From positions 28,341 through 92,340 of the forward strand of contig CACYOO010000005.1 in assembly GCA_902776035.1 (NCBI GenBank): DNA of 64,000 nucleotides. The letters run 5' to 3'. The notes beneath the pieces were generated by a model, which worked only from the letters and a program-made list of their open reading frames with translations, did no database searches and was not told the origin of the DNA. This DNA comes from an uncultured bacterium (GTDB lineage Bacteria; Cyanobacteriota; Vampirovibrionia; Gastranaerophilales; Gastranaerophilaceae). Position 1 is the stretch's first letter; each line of letters starts with the position of its first letter. This document shows positions 7,224-16,550 of the stretch, piece after piece. The translations under genes were made by a program, and so were the position numbers.

Positions 7224-9365
7224 TTATGATTGTACTGCATCCGGATTAGGTGTTGAAGCCGCAGCGGCAGCAGCTTCAGCTTGAGCTCTTAATTCAGCTT
7301 CTGCACGTTTCTTAGCTTCAGCAAGTTCTCTTTCATAAGCTTCAGCATTTGCTCTGCCTTGAGCTATATTGTCTTTTAACTGTTGATATTTGCTTTTTGC
7401 CTTTGTTACTATCTCAGGTTCTTTTACATCAACTTTATCTTTTACAGATTGAGCACCATTTGAAACACGTTCAACAACCTGGTCTTTTTTAGCAACAACT
7501 TTCTCTTTCATTGATGAAACACTGCTGCTTACCCTTTCACCTGCTCTTTGCACTCCTTCAGGCATAGCTTCTTTTATTTTGTTACCATAATCGCTAACTT
7601 TTTGTTTAATTTTATCTGTTTGTGCAGTAATTTTGTCCTGAGTTTTTTGAGGTAAACCTGATTTAAATGACTTAGCATAATATGCTGTTTCAATAGCAGA
7701 AGTAATAGCACCTGTTACATCACCATTACTAGCTTTTGTAACGGTTAATGTAGCATTAGATACAGCACCTAAGGCATCACCTGCTGTACGTATTACTTTA
7801 CCTGTTTTTTCAACAGCTCCGCCTACTTTTACGAGAGTACCTCCTGTTGAAGTCAATGTTGCACCTGTTCCTGTTGTAGCACCACCACCTGCTGTAGTAG
7901 TACCACCTGCACCTGTTATAGGTATACCAATACCAAATACGGCACATAATGGTGCTCCAATTGCTGTTATACCTGCACCAATACCTGTTATAGTTGTACC
8001 TAGAACAGAAGTTGTTCCTCCTGTTACAGTTAATGTACCACCTGCAACTTTAACACCTGTTCCAACACCTGCAACTACTAAGCCGGTTGTATCAAGCTTT
8101 GCACCTAAATCAGCACCTGCTTGAGCATAACTTTCTATTTGTCCTAAAGTAGATTGATCTTGCTGACCTTGTGCTTGTACTTGTGCAGCTGCCTGATCTT
8201 GTTGTTCTGCTCCTTGTAGAGCTTGTTGCTGCATTTGCATAGCACCTGTATTTATTTGTTGTGCTGCTGTGTTTAATTGCTGCATAGCTGCTAAACTTTG
8301 AGTCGGATTCATAGCACCTGTAAATGATGGCATCATAGGCATAGTAGGCATCATTGGCATCATTGGTGCCATCATCGGCATTTGCATATATGGAGTGAAT
8401 GCAGTATTATATGTTGCTTGATTGCCTGAAGATGCTTGAGATGCTGTACTCTCCTGAACTCTATCTTCAGTTGTATGTACAGTTTGTTCTGCTGATGCAA
8501 GTTGCGTATCAGCTTGTGCAACTTGCTGTTGAACATTATTTTGCTCTTGAGTATTTGTTTCTATCATTGATTCTATAATATGTGTATTATCGTGTGGTGT
8601 AGTATCACCTGATTCAGCTCTTTCTTGTGCTTCTTCTTCCAATTGACCTGCTGTAGTTAAACTGTATGCACTTCTTGTTCCTGCACCTGTTCCATCTGAC
8701 ATAGGATTTTCCTCAAATGGATTTTCTCCTGTTTCATTATTCATTGAATTTTCAAAAAACGGATTTGTTGGAATATTATCAAACGAAACATCTTCTCCAT
8801 TCTGTCCGATACCCTGATTTTGTACAGGTGATACACCTACAGGCATGCCTGTAGGATTTCCATCATCAGCTTTATCGTCTGAACCCTGATTAGCCAATTG
8901 TGCTAATGTCTGTTGTGCAATATTATCAATTTGGCTATCTATTTGACCTAGTTGAGAACTGTTACTTTCAATACTTGTATCAGTAGCTTGTTCTTGTTGT
9001 CCTATTTGTTGTCTTGAAGCATCCATAGCTTGTGTATCTTGTTGTGCTCCGGTACTGATTGAAGTTGCATCTGTTCTGCGTTGACTAACATCACCTTCTG
9101 TTGGTGCACCGTCTTTATCTCCTTCAGCACTATCAGCTTTGGATTCAGCATCAGCTTGTTCACCTTCAGCTTTAGTCCTATCATTATTTGCATCTGTTAT
9201 TTTTCCGTCAGCATTTCTTACTTGACCTTGAGCATCTTTAATTTGACTTTCTGCATCAAAAATAGATTGCTCCTGACTATCACTCAATACACCTATACCC
9301 AATACTGAAGCATCACTAACTATTTTTCTGGCATTTATACTTTGTGGTATTTGTAAATTTGACAT
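7224..9365 (-). CDS. Large low-complexity protein, AYSL family member 1 (713 residues)
   Basis: Not a recognised family. Residues 30-160 are charged and Gln-rich with heptad character (DAESQIKDAQGQVRNADGKI). SAYSLTT occurs near residue 232. A Gln-rich coiled coil follows, a Met/Pro-rich patch (MPMMAPMMPMMPTMP) near 330, then a Gly/Thr/Val-rich region of glycine-zipper type (about 420-560, containing hydrophobic AIGAPLCAVFGIGIPITG). The end is a charged coiled coil finishing EAAAAAASTPNPDAVQS. There is no signal peptide. Ribosome site GAGGG precedes ATG 9365. It shares SAYSL and a NGDVTGAI-type unit with the protein at 22429-25554, and a variant motif with that at 60915-63164. The composition recalls secreted translocators or structural proteins, but no function can be assigned. 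Confidence 0.8.
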   Translation of the reverse strand: MSNLQIPQSINARKIVSDASVLGIGVLSDSQEQSIFDAESQIKDAQGQVRNADGKITDANNDRTKAEGEQADAESKADSAEGDKDGAPTEGDVSQRRTDATSISTGAQQDTQAMDASRQQIGQQEQATDTSIESNSSQLGQIDSQIDNIAQQTLAQLANQGSDDKADDGNPTGMPVGVSPVQNQGIGQNGEDVSFDNIPTNPFFENSMNNETGENPFEENPMSDGTGAGTRSAYSLTTAGQLEEEAQERAESGDTTPHDNTHIIESMIETNTQEQNNVQQQVAQADTQLASAEQTVHTTEDRVQESTASQASSGNQATYNTAFTPYMQMPMMAPMMPMMPTMPMMPSFTGAMNPTQSLAAMQQLNTAAQQINTGAMQMQQQALQGAEQQDQAAAQVQAQGQQDQSTLGQIESYAQAGADLGAKLDTTGLVVAGVGTGVKVAGGTLTVTGGTTSVLGTTITGIGAGITAIGAPLCAVFGIGIPITGAGGTTTAGGGATTGTGATLTSTGGTLVKVGGAVEKTGKVIRTAGDALGAVSNATLTVTKASNGDVTGAITSAIETAYYAKSFKSGLPQKTQDKITAQTDKIKQKVSDYGNKIKEAMPEGVQRAGERVSSSVSSMKEKVVAKKDQVVERVSNGAQSVKDKVDVKEPEIVTKAKSKYQQLKDNIAQGRANAEAYERELAEAKKRAEAELRAQAEAAAAAASTPNPDAVQS

Positions 9366-9469
9366 AAGCTACCCTCATATTTATAAGTTTCATATAATAT
9401 TTCGTCATAATATAATTAAAACTTTAGTTTTAATATATTTTTATGTACATAAAACTTAACATAATCTTG

Positions 9470-10516
9470 TTACTTTTTTAAAGTTAACAAAATATCAGGA
9501 GATAGATTTTCTATACTTTCTATTTCAAAATTAAATGATTTATTTATATCATTTATTGAATTACCTTCAAAAGCACTTTTACCATTATTATCTCCTAATA
9601 TTTTAGGAGCTTGAAACATATATATTTTATCAATCAAACCTAGTTTCAAAAGTTCTCCGTTTAATGTTCCGCCTGCTTCTACAAATACTGACATTATATT
9701 CATTCTATATAATTTTTCAAATAAATATAATAAATCTAATTTCCCTGATTTTTCAGGACAATATACAAAAGTTACATTTTTAGGACATTTTGGATAATCA
9801 CTTTTAGATGTTACAACAAATATATTTCCTGTCTTAAAATACTGCATTGAAAAATCACATTTTAAGGTTCTATCGATAAGGATTTTTGTTTTACAATCAA
9901 ATTTTGGATTATCAGCTAAAACTGTTGATGATGTAGTTAAAACAGCATCATAGTATTTTCTTAACAATTTTCCTTTATCTCTGGCTTTACTTGATGTTAT
10001 CCACATAGAAGAACCGTTAGATGTTGATATTTTTCCATCAAGTGTAACCGCAGTTTTTACGGCAATAAAAACTGTTTTATTCACCATATTTTTGATAAAA
10101 ACTTCATTAAGAGATTTTGCCTCTTTTTCTAAAACATGTTCTACAACTTCAATACCTGCATTTTTAAGTTTTTTTATTCCATTTCCTGCAACAATAGGGT
10201 TAACATCCTGCATTGCAATTATTACTCGCTTTAGTTTTCTTTCAATAATCAAATCAACACAAGGTGGAGTTTTTCCAAAATGAGAACACGGTTCAAGATT
10301 AACAATAAGCGTTCCGCCATTTTCTTCACCATTTTTTAATTTTAAAAGTGCCTCTCTTTCTGCATGGTTTTCACCGTATTTATGGTGATAACCTTTTGAT
10401 ATGATATTATTATCTTTATCAAGTACAATACACCCTACAAGTGGGTTAGGCGAAACAAATCCACGTCCTTTTTCTGCTAATCTAAAGCATTTTTGCATAT
10501 ATTTATCATAAATCAT
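9470..10516 (-). CDS. ribD: Bifunctional riboflavin deaminase/reductase RibD
   Basis: A 348-residue two-domain enzyme for the second and third steps of riboflavin synthesis from GTP. The N-terminal zinc deaminase has GENHAEREAL (His, catalytic Glu) and EPCSHFGKTPPC (two Cys ligands). The C-terminal reductase starts at about residue 148 (AVKTAVTLDGKISTSNGSSM) and ends with VEAGGTLNGELLKLGLIDKI. Length is typical. No other rib genes are adjacent and there is no FMN riboswitch in the 51-base gap to the divergent hydrolase gene. TATAAT lies 11 bases before the ATG with no ribosome site, suggesting a nearly leaderless transcript. Confidence 0.93.
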   Translation of the reverse strand: MIYDKYMQKCFRLAEKGRGFVSPNPLVGCIVLDKDNNIISKGYHHKYGENHAEREALLKLKNGEENGGTLIVNLEPCSHFGKTPPCVDLIIERKLKRVIIAMQDVNPIVAGNGIKKLKNAGIEVVEHVLEKEAKSLNEVFIKNMVNKTVFIAVKTAVTLDGKISTSNGSSMWITSSKARDKGKLLRKYYDAVLTTSSTVLADNPKFDCKTKILIDRTLKCDFSMQYFKTGNIFVVTSKSDYPKCPKNVTFVYCPEKSGKLDLLYLFEKLYRMNIMSVFVEAGGTLNGELLKLGLIDKIYMFQAPKILGDNNGKSAFEGNSINDINKSFNFEIESIENLSPDILLTLKK

Positions 10517-10527
10517 AATTGTATTTT

Positions 10528-10533
10528 ATTATA
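10528..10533 (-). promoter_or_regulatory. -10 box of ribD, near-leaderless start
   Basis: On the minus strand TATAAT (10533 to 10528) is followed after 11 bases by the ribD ATG at 10516. Transcription should start only about four bases before the start codon. No Shine-Dalgarno sequence is present. Confidence 0.5.
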
Positions 10534-10567
10534 AACCGTGATAAATTTAAATAAACAGGAGATAATA

Positions 10568-11248
10568 ATGGCATTTGATTTAAAATATATAGGACATAGC
10601 GGATTTGAAATAGATTTTCCGGATGAAAGAAAAAGTATACTCATAGATCCATATCTGGAAATTAATAAAGCATATAACTATACAAATCTTGATATTACAG
10701 ATATTTTTCTAACACATGGACATAATGACCATATTGGCAGTGCTATTGAAATATCCTATGAAAAGCAATCAGTAATTACAGCGGTATTTGAACTTGCAAA
10801 TTATTGTTACCAAAGAGGTGCAGATACAAAAGGGATTAATTTAGGTTCTTGGATTGATTATCCTTGGGGACGAGCAATATATGTTCCTGCACTGCATTCT
10901 AATTCATCTCCTAACGGATTTTATGCAGGTATATCTGCAGGAATTGTTTTTGATATAAGAGGAATAAAACTATACCATGCCGGTGATACAAGTTTATTTA
11001 GCGATATGAAACTTATAAAAGAATTATACAAACCTGATATTGTAATACTTCCTATAGGCGGAACTTTTACAATGGATATTGAACACGCTGCTATAGCTGC
11101 AGAATGGCTTCAAGGTACAATTACTATTCCTATGCATTACAACACATTTGATGAAATAAGAGTTGATGCAGAAAGATTTAGAATGTTATTGGAAACAAAA
11201 GGGTTAAATTGTCAAATTATGAGATATAATGATGTACTGCCTTTTTAA
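10568..11248 (+). CDS. UPF0173-type metallo-beta-lactamase-fold hydrolase
   Basis: A 226-residue MBL-fold protein of the UPF0173 group. KYIGHSGFEIDF opens the fold. FLTHGHNDHIGSA is the HxHxDH metal motif, followed later by VPALHSNSSP, LYHAGDTSLFSDM (Asp ligand) and IPMHYNTFD (His ligand). These features define a two-metal hydrolase whose substrate is unknown. ATG 10568 is chosen because AGGAGA lies just before it and homologues start MxFxLKYIGHSG; the in-frame ATG at 10538 has no ribosome site. It is divergent from ribD and convergent with the next gene (seven-base gap). Confidence 0.88.
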   Translation: MAFDLKYIGHSGFEIDFPDERKSILIDPYLEINKAYNYTNLDITDIFLTHGHNDHIGSAIEISYEKQSVITAVFELANYCYQRGADTKGINLGSWIDYPWGRAIYVPALHSNSSPNGFYAGISAGIVFDIRGIKLYHAGDTSLFSDMKLIKELYKPDIVILPIGGTFTMDIEHAAIAAEWLQGTITIPMHYNTFDEIRVDAERFRMLLETKGLNCQIMRYNDVLPF

Positions 11249-11255
11249 ACTTTTA

Positions 11256-11912
11256 TTATTGATTTAATTTATCTAAATCCAAAAGTATTTTTGATGTACT
11301 TACAATCAATTTAATACTCCAAATAAGAATTAAAAGACCTCCAACAACTCCCATTAAAGAATCAAGAAAATATAACCCAAAGTATTTACCTGCAACTAAA
11401 GCTATAATAGCAAGTATTGAGGTTAATGCATCTGTTAATATATGAATATAAGCAGCTTTAAAATTGTAATCATGTTCATCGTGATGACCATGTTCCATAA
11501 TAAAAGCACATACAGCATTAACTGCTAAACCAATAATAGCAACTAATATTGCATCATTAAAAGAAATATTCAAAGGATGAATAAATCTTAAAAATGATTC
11601 AACTAAAATCCATAAAGCAGTAAATAAAAGAAATAACGAGCTAGTATAGCCGGCAAAAGAGGATATTTTTTCTGAAATTAAATCACAATTGGGACAGTTT
11701 TGAATTTTACATATAAAAAAATATGCACAAAAAGCAATAGTCAATGCAAATGCATGCGTTCCCATGTGCCAACCGTCAGCAAACAAAGCCATAGAATGAC
11801 TTATGTAACCGCATACAATTTCAGCAACCATTGTTAAAACAGTTAAAATAATTACTATAAGAGTTTTTCTTTGATTTTCATTATTAATATTATCGTTATG
11901 ATGATGTGCCAT
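11256..11912 (-). CDS. DmeF-like cation diffusion facilitator lacking the C-terminal domain
   Basis: A 218-residue inner-membrane metal transporter. The His-rich start (MAHHHNDN), LFADGWHMGTHAFAL in helix 2, EHGHHDEHDYNF in the cytoplasmic loop and HILTDALTSILAI in helix 5 are typical of DmeF-type Zn/Co/Ni exporters. An inserted NCPNCD pair of cysteines lies where DmeF proteins have a variable loop. The protein stops soon after the sixth helix (KILLDLDKLNQ), whereas DmeF proteins of about 300 residues continue into a cytoplasmic metal-binding domain. The reading frame is otherwise intact, so this may be a naturally short form. It is probably a single gene. Confidence 0.8.
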   Translation of the reverse strand: MAHHHNDNINNENQRKTLIVIILTVLTMVAEIVCGYISHSMALFADGWHMGTHAFALTIAFCAYFFICKIQNCPNCDLISEKISSFAGYTSSLFLLFTALWILVESFLRFIHPLNISFNDAILVAIIGLAVNAVCAFIMEHGHHDEHDYNFKAAYIHILTDALTSILAIIALVAGKYFGLYFLDSLMGVVGGLLILIWSIKLIVSTSKILLDLDKLNQ

Positions 11913-12002
11913 AAATTCTATTTTTTACCTATATATTTAGTTTTATACCTTATTATACTCTATTTTTTGATAAACGCAATAAGATTTAATTATGATATTT
12001 TT

Positions 12003-12013
12003 TGATATATAAT
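12003..12013 (+). promoter_or_regulatory. -10 region of dxr, near-leaderless start
   Basis: TGaTATATAAT (12003-12013) contains overlapping -10 boxes. TATAAT ends nine bases before ATG 12023 and there is no ribosome site. A TTG-initiated extension of the frame from 12002 would lie inside this promoter. Confidence 0.5.
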
Positions 12014-12022
12014 ATATGTATT

Positions 12023-13159
12023 ATGAATAAGAAAAAAATAAGTATAATTGGTTCAACCGGTTCAATAGGAACTCAGACATTAGAAGTAATTGAAAAATTA
12101 AAAGATAAATTTGAAATAATTTCACTTGCAGGCGGTTCAAATGTAGAATTATTAAATAAGCAAATTGAAAAATTTCATCCTAAATATGTCAGCTTAGCAA
12201 ATAAGGATGAAAGATTACAGCCACAAGGTGCAAAAGTTTTATATGGAAAAGACGGATTAGATGAAATTTGTTCAAACAAGGAAAATGATATAATAGTAGT
12301 TGCCGTATCCGGCAGAGTGGGCTTAGAACCAACGTTAAAAGCAATAGATGCCGGAATTGATATTGCACTTGCAAATAAAGAAACTCTTGTTATGGCAGGT
12401 GATATTGTTATGAAACGAGCAAGAGAAAAAAAAGTAAAAATTTTACCTGTTGATAGTGAACACTCTGCTATTTTTCAATGTATAAACGGGCATGATGATA
12501 AAGTAGAACGGCTTATAATTACAGCATCAGGCGGACCTTTTTTACATAAAACAATTGATGATATAAAACAGGCAACTGTAGAAGAAGCATTACATCATCC
12601 ACGCTGGAATATGGGTAAAAAAATTACTGTTGACAGTGCAACTCTTATGAACAAAGGTTTAGAAGTAATTGAGGCACATCATTTATTTTCAATGGATTAT
12701 GAGAATATTAATGTTGTTGTTCATCCGCAAAGTTACTTACATTCAGCGGTAGAATTTAAAGATGGTAGTATAATCGGTCAAATTGGAGTACCAAGTATGC
12801 ACATACCTATTCAATATGCAATTTGTTACCCTGAAAGACCTCATGGTATAAAAACCAGAAGTTTTAATTTTGTTGAAGCAGCAAAATTTGAATTTCTTGA
12901 ACCGGATTTTGTTAAATTTCCATTGTTAAATTTAGCATTTAATGCGGGTAAGACAGGTGGAACTGCACCTGTTTGTATGAATGCCGCAAATGAAGAAGCC
13001 GTATATGCGTTTTTAAACGGAAAAATAAGACTATACGATATTTATACTACTGTTGAAAAAATTTATAATCAACATAATATCATTAAATCTCCAAATATTG
13101 ACGAGATATTTGCTCTGGATGAAGAAATTCGTATAAAAACTCGTGAACTCTTTAGCTAG
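12023..13159 (+). CDS. dxr: 1-deoxy-D-xylulose 5-phosphate reductoisomerase
   Basis: A 378-residue NADPH-dependent enzyme of the MEP isoprenoid pathway. The N-terminal Rossmann motif is SIIGSTGSIGTQTLEVI. PVDSEHSAIFQC contains the metal-binding Asp and Glu, SGGPF lies in the catalytic loop, and HPRWNMGKKITVDSATLMNK with KGLEVIEAHHLF is the family signature. The C-terminus (NAANEEAVYAFLNGKI) is helical, as usual. ATG 12023 is preferred because homologues begin just before IGSTGSIG and the upstream codons overlap the promoter. It converges on the PHP gene across repeat debris. Confidence 0.95.
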   Translation: MNKKKISIIGSTGSIGTQTLEVIEKLKDKFEIISLAGGSNVELLNKQIEKFHPKYVSLANKDERLQPQGAKVLYGKDGLDEICSNKENDIIVVAVSGRVGLEPTLKAIDAGIDIALANKETLVMAGDIVMKRAREKKVKILPVDSEHSAIFQCINGHDDKVERLIITASGGPFLHKTIDDIKQATVEEALHHPRWNMGKKITVDSATLMNKGLEVIEAHHLFSMDYENINVVVHPQSYLHSAVEFKDGSIIGQIGVPSMHIPIQYAICYPERPHGIKTRSFNFVEAAKFEFLEPDFVKFPLLNLAFNAGKTGGTAPVCMNAANEEAVYAFLNGKIRLYDIYTTVEKIYNQHNIIKSPNIDEIFALDEEIRIKTRELFS

Positions 13160-13210
13160 AGTATTTTTACACTATTTGTCAATGACGAATACTTTTTACT
13201 TTTTTTGTCC

Positions 13211-13256
13211 GTACTTCATACAAGAATGACGAAATGCTGTCATTACTGTACATGTC
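13211..13256. repeat. Degenerate TCATTC-type interspersed element between dxr and the PHP gene
   Basis: The minus strand of 13211-13230 reads CGTCATTCTTGTATGAAGTA, close to the CGTCATACTGAACTAATGTG unit at 63292. On the plus strand GTCATTACTGTACATG (13240-13255) is a second, inverted half. The two halves face each other around GAAATGCT, forming an imperfect hairpin between two convergent genes. It looks like a decayed interspersed palindromic element. Confidence 0.4.
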
Positions 13257-13297
13257 TAATAATTAATTACCCTCAATTATTTTATTGTTATCAAAAT

Positions 13298-14095
13298 CTA
13301 ATTATCAAATACACACAAATCGTGTCGTTTAGGAGTCATTTTATCAAAAGTGTAAAAATACTTATATCCATGTTCTATAAGTATTTTTTGTACATCTTTT
13401 ATTTTTGCTCCAAAATGTGTTATATCGTGAGAGTCAGAACCAATTGTTATTATTTCTCCACCAAGTTCTTTATACAAATCAATTATATCCAAGGATGGAG
13501 TTAAATCAGGTATATTATATCTATAGCAGGAAGTATTTACTTCAATACCTTTTCCATCTTTTATTACCTGTTTAAGTATTTTAGTAATGATAGGTTTTGT
13601 TTTTTCAAGAGAATAATATGTTTTATCATAACGTCTTATTAAATCCAAATGACCAAGAACAGAATAATCTTTATATACAGATATAATGTTATAAATTTCA
13701 TTATAATATCTTTCATTAAACTCTTTTTGAGTTTTACCTTTTTGAAATTCTCCGTTATATAATTGTAAATCGTCAATTGAATGGCAAGAAAGTATTATAA
13801 AATCAAAGGGATATAGATTATATATCTTTTTAAATTTTTCAATTATATGAATTTGCATACCAAATTCCATACCAATTTTAATATTTATTTTATTTTTAAA
13901 TTTTTCTTTTAGAGTTTTTATATCCTCAAAATATTTATCAAAATTTATACTGTTAAATCTTGGCTCATCAAAATCGTAATGATCCGTATAACATATTTCA
14001 TCAAAACCAAGTTCTAAAGCTTTTTCAACATATTTATCCACATCAACATTAGAATCAGGACTGTATTTGGAATGTAAATGATAATCAGCAAGCAT
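13298..14095 (-). CDS. PHP-family phosphatase, histidinol-phosphatase (HisK) type
   Basis: A 265-residue polymerase-and-histidinol-phosphatase (PHP) domain protein. Metal-binding motifs appear in the expected order: LADYHLHSKYSPDS, CYTDHYDF, LSCHSIDD, VLGHLDLIRR, GIEVNTSCYR and TIGSDSHDITHFG. Length and motif spacing match the HisJ/HisK-type histidinol-phosphate phosphatases, which complete the penultimate part of histidine synthesis. Other PHP phosphoesterases share the fold, so the substrate is inferred. Ribosome site GAGG precedes the ATG. No other his genes are nearby. Confidence 0.8.
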   Translation of the reverse strand: MLADYHLHSKYSPDSNVDVDKYVEKALELGFDEICYTDHYDFDEPRFNSINFDKYFEDIKTLKEKFKNKINIKIGMEFGMQIHIIEKFKKIYNLYPFDFIILSCHSIDDLQLYNGEFQKGKTQKEFNERYYNEIYNIISVYKDYSVLGHLDLIRRYDKTYYSLEKTKPIITKILKQVIKDGKGIEVNTSCYRYNIPDLTPSLDIIDLYKELGGEIITIGSDSHDITHFGAKIKDVQKILIEHGYKYFYTFDKMTPKRHDLCVFDN

Positions 14096-14195
14096 TTTAT
14101 AACCTCAATATAATTTTATAATAAAAAAGATAAAAAAATAGTTTTATTTTTAGATATATTTGATTATAATATTTTAAAAAGATAAATTAATTAAG

Positions 14196-15074
14196 ATGAA
14201 AATTATTAAACACAATAAAAACGCATTAAAAAATAAAGCTGCATTAACTTCAATAATTTCAAATACAATTTTGATAATATTAAAAATAATAGCAGGTATA
14301 ATATCAGGAAGTATAAGTATAATATCAGAAGCAATACATTCTTGTACGGATTTACTTGCATCATTTATTGCTTTTTACGCAGTAAAACAATCCTCAAAAC
14401 CTGCGGATGAAGAACATCCGTTTGGACATGGAAAATATGAATATATAGCAAGCTTTTTAGAAAGTTTGCTTATAATAGTTGCAGGAATTTTAATAGCAAA
14501 ACATGCCATTGTAAAACTTTATTTACATACAAATACCAATATTAATTCGGACATTGGTTTAATAGTAATGATTATTTCAATATTAGTCAATTACTTTGTA
14601 AGCAGATATATGTATAAAATTGCTAAATTAACAAATTCACCGGCAATTCTGGCTGACAGCAGTCATTTAGACGCAGATATTTTTTCATCAATAGCGGTTA
14701 TATTTGGTCTTATAATGATAAAAGTAACTCACAATGCAGTTTTTGATTTTGTTATTGCAGTTATTGTTTCCATTTTAATCATTTTAAAAGGTATTTCTAT
14801 TTTTAAAACAGCCCAAGAAAATCTTTTAGATAGTGCTTTAGAAAAAAATCAAGTTGAAAAAATAAAAAAAATAATAGAGAAATTTCCACAAGTTTCTATT
14901 AAAACACTAAAGACAAGAAAAAACGGTATATACAAAGATATTATACTAATATTACTTATTGATGGAAATATGTCTGTAAATCAGGCACATTGCATTTGTG
15001 ATAATATTGAAAAATTAATTGATAAAAAATTAAAAAATACCGATATATCAATTCACATGGAACCTAATAGTTAA
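14196..15074 (+). CDS. Cation diffusion facilitator (CzcD/FieF type)
   Basis: A 292-residue metal/proton antiporter with six helices and a complete cytoplasmic domain. SEAIHSCTDLLASFIAFYAV in helix 2 carries His and Asp at the metal site, where FieF has two Asp. EHPFGHGKYEYIASF is the family loop motif, DSSHLDADIFSSIAV in helix 5 supplies the second His/Asp pair, and the C-terminal ferredoxin-like domain starts at about residue 210. It is distinct from the shorter DmeF-like protein at 11256. The metal could be Zn, Fe, Co or Mn. TGATTATAAT at 14161 may be its promoter. Its stop codon abuts that of the convergent glycosyltransferase. Confidence 0.88.
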   Translation: MKIIKHNKNALKNKAALTSIISNTILIILKIIAGIISGSISIISEAIHSCTDLLASFIAFYAVKQSSKPADEEHPFGHGKYEYIASFLESLLIIVAGILIAKHAIVKLYLHTNTNINSDIGLIVMIISILVNYFVSRYMYKIAKLTNSPAILADSSHLDADIFSSIAVIFGLIMIKVTHNAVFDFVIAVIVSILIILKGISIFKTAQENLLDSALEKNQVEKIKKIIEKFPQVSIKTLKTRKNGIYKDIILILLIDGNMSVNQAHCICDNIEKLIDKKLKNTDISIHMEPNS

Positions 15075-16550
15075 TTAATGCTCCAAATAAAGTAATAAAG
15101 AATTTTTAACTTTTAATTCATATAAAACTTTATTTTCTTTTTGTATTTTCCATTTTTCCAAATATTTTATTACAGGAGTATTGCTGTTATCATAAGAGTA
15201 ATAAAACCAATATTTGCCTTTTGGCAACTTATTGAGTTGATTAATATAATTTGTTTCATCGTTAATTTTAGGAATACCAATAGAAAGTATTTTTTTAGGG
15301 TTAAATTCATTTAAATATGCATAAAAGTAAAAATCCGAATCGGATGAACTATTTATTGCAACATAATCTGCGAGATTATATTTTTCTTTTAATACTTCCA
15401 TTAATTTTCTTGAATCATTATTTTGAATGGATGGAAGATTTAATAATGTTTTTATGCTATTAGGTGTAAAATAGTAGCCAAAGCTCAATATCATAAGGCA
15501 TATTGATATTAATTTTAAAAATAAATTTTTATTCTGAAATTTTATATCAATAAATAAAAGCATAGTTATAGTTGAAAAAGGGATCAAATACAAAGCCAAG
15601 CGTTGATATACAGGATAAATATGCAAAATTGATGAAAATATTATAAGTAATAATAGAAATGTCAGTAAAAAGTATTCTTTTTTATTGATATTTTTAAATA
15701 AATAATATATTCCTAAAAATAAAAGAATAATTTGAAAAAGTATTAGTTTATTAGGATAAAAAAAGTATGAAAAATTATTTTTTAGAAAAATCATTAAATG
15801 TTTAAAATTAAAATCTATATATCCGTTATTCCAAATTATAAAAGATGATAGTATTTCCTTTTGAGGAAACAGGACAAATATCATATAACAAATAAATGCA
15901 ATAAAAGGAATAAAGAAAAATAACAACGCTTGCATGTAGTTTTTATTTTTTAATAGCTCATAAATAAAATATGATGTAATTATAAAAAATGTCGGTATCG
16001 AAATAAAAGGGAATATTGAAAATAAAACACTATATAAAATAGCTTTTATATAGGTTAAATCTTTTAAATTAATCTTATTTACTAAAATAAATAAGAACAA
16101 ACAAAAAAATACATCTGTAGAATACTGTTTAAATTCCTGACTGTAATAAATAACATAAAAATTAAGTGCAAAAAGTAAGTTTGAAAATAAAATAACAAAT
16201 TTGTTTTTTATAAACATTTTTGTAAATACATAAAACGTAAATACTGATAAAATTCCGCAAATAAAAGGAAATAATCTAAGTGAAAATTCGCTTACCCCAA
16301 ATATGTTTGTCATAAATTTTGATATTATCATAAATAATGGAGGAGCCGACTGACTGTGCAATAACGATGTAAAGTAGTCAAATGTATTTTTATAAATTAT
16401 ACTTAATGCAAGAGAGCATTCATCATGCCATAAGGGACGTAAGGATAAAAATGCATTACATCTTAAAAATATAGCTAAGAAAAAAATAACGAATAATGCA
16501 AAAAAGTATAAATATTCTTTTTTATGAAATATATTATAAAATACCTTCAT
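15075..16550 (-). CDS. GT39-type integral membrane glycosyltransferase
   Basis: A 491-residue polytopic GT-C protein, a second member of the class seen at 4618. After the first helix, LRPLWHDECSLALSII carries the Asp-Glu catalytic loop. SQSAPPLFMIISKFMTNIFG and SLRLFPFICGILSVFTFYV are the usual following segments, with about ten helices in total and a short C-terminal soluble part. It starts inside the 3' end of rfbC (17-base overlap), so the two are translationally coupled. That ties it to a deoxysugar-containing surface polysaccharide or glycolipid. The precise donor and acceptor are unknown. Confidence 0.78.
   Translation of the reverse strand: MKVFYNIFHKKEYLYFFALFVIFFLAIFLRCNAFLSLRPLWHDECSLALSIIYKNTFDYFTSLLHSQSAPPLFMIISKFMTNIFGVSEFSLRLFPFICGILSVFTFYVFTKMFIKNKFVILFSNLLFALNFYVIYYSQEFKQYSTDVFFCLFLFILVNKINLKDLTYIKAILYSVLFSIFPFISIPTFFIITSYFIYELLKNKNYMQALLFFFIPFIAFICYMIFVLFPQKEILSSFIIWNNGYIDFNFKHLMIFLKNNFSYFFYPNKLILFQIILLFLGIYYLFKNINKKEYFLLTFLLLLIIFSSILHIYPVYQRLALYLIPFSTITMLLFIDIKFQNKNLFLKLISICLMILSFGYYFTPNSIKTLLNLPSIQNNDSRKLMEVLKEKYNLADYVAINSSSDSDFYFYAYLNEFNPKKILSIGIPKINDETNYINQLNKLPKGKYWFYYSYDNSNTPVIKYLEKWKIQKENKVLYELKVKNSLLLYLEH

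Noticed and set aside
10517..10567. FMN riboswitch before ribD
   Set aside because: The gap to the divergent gene is 51 bases, too short, and the conserved RFN-element segments are absent.
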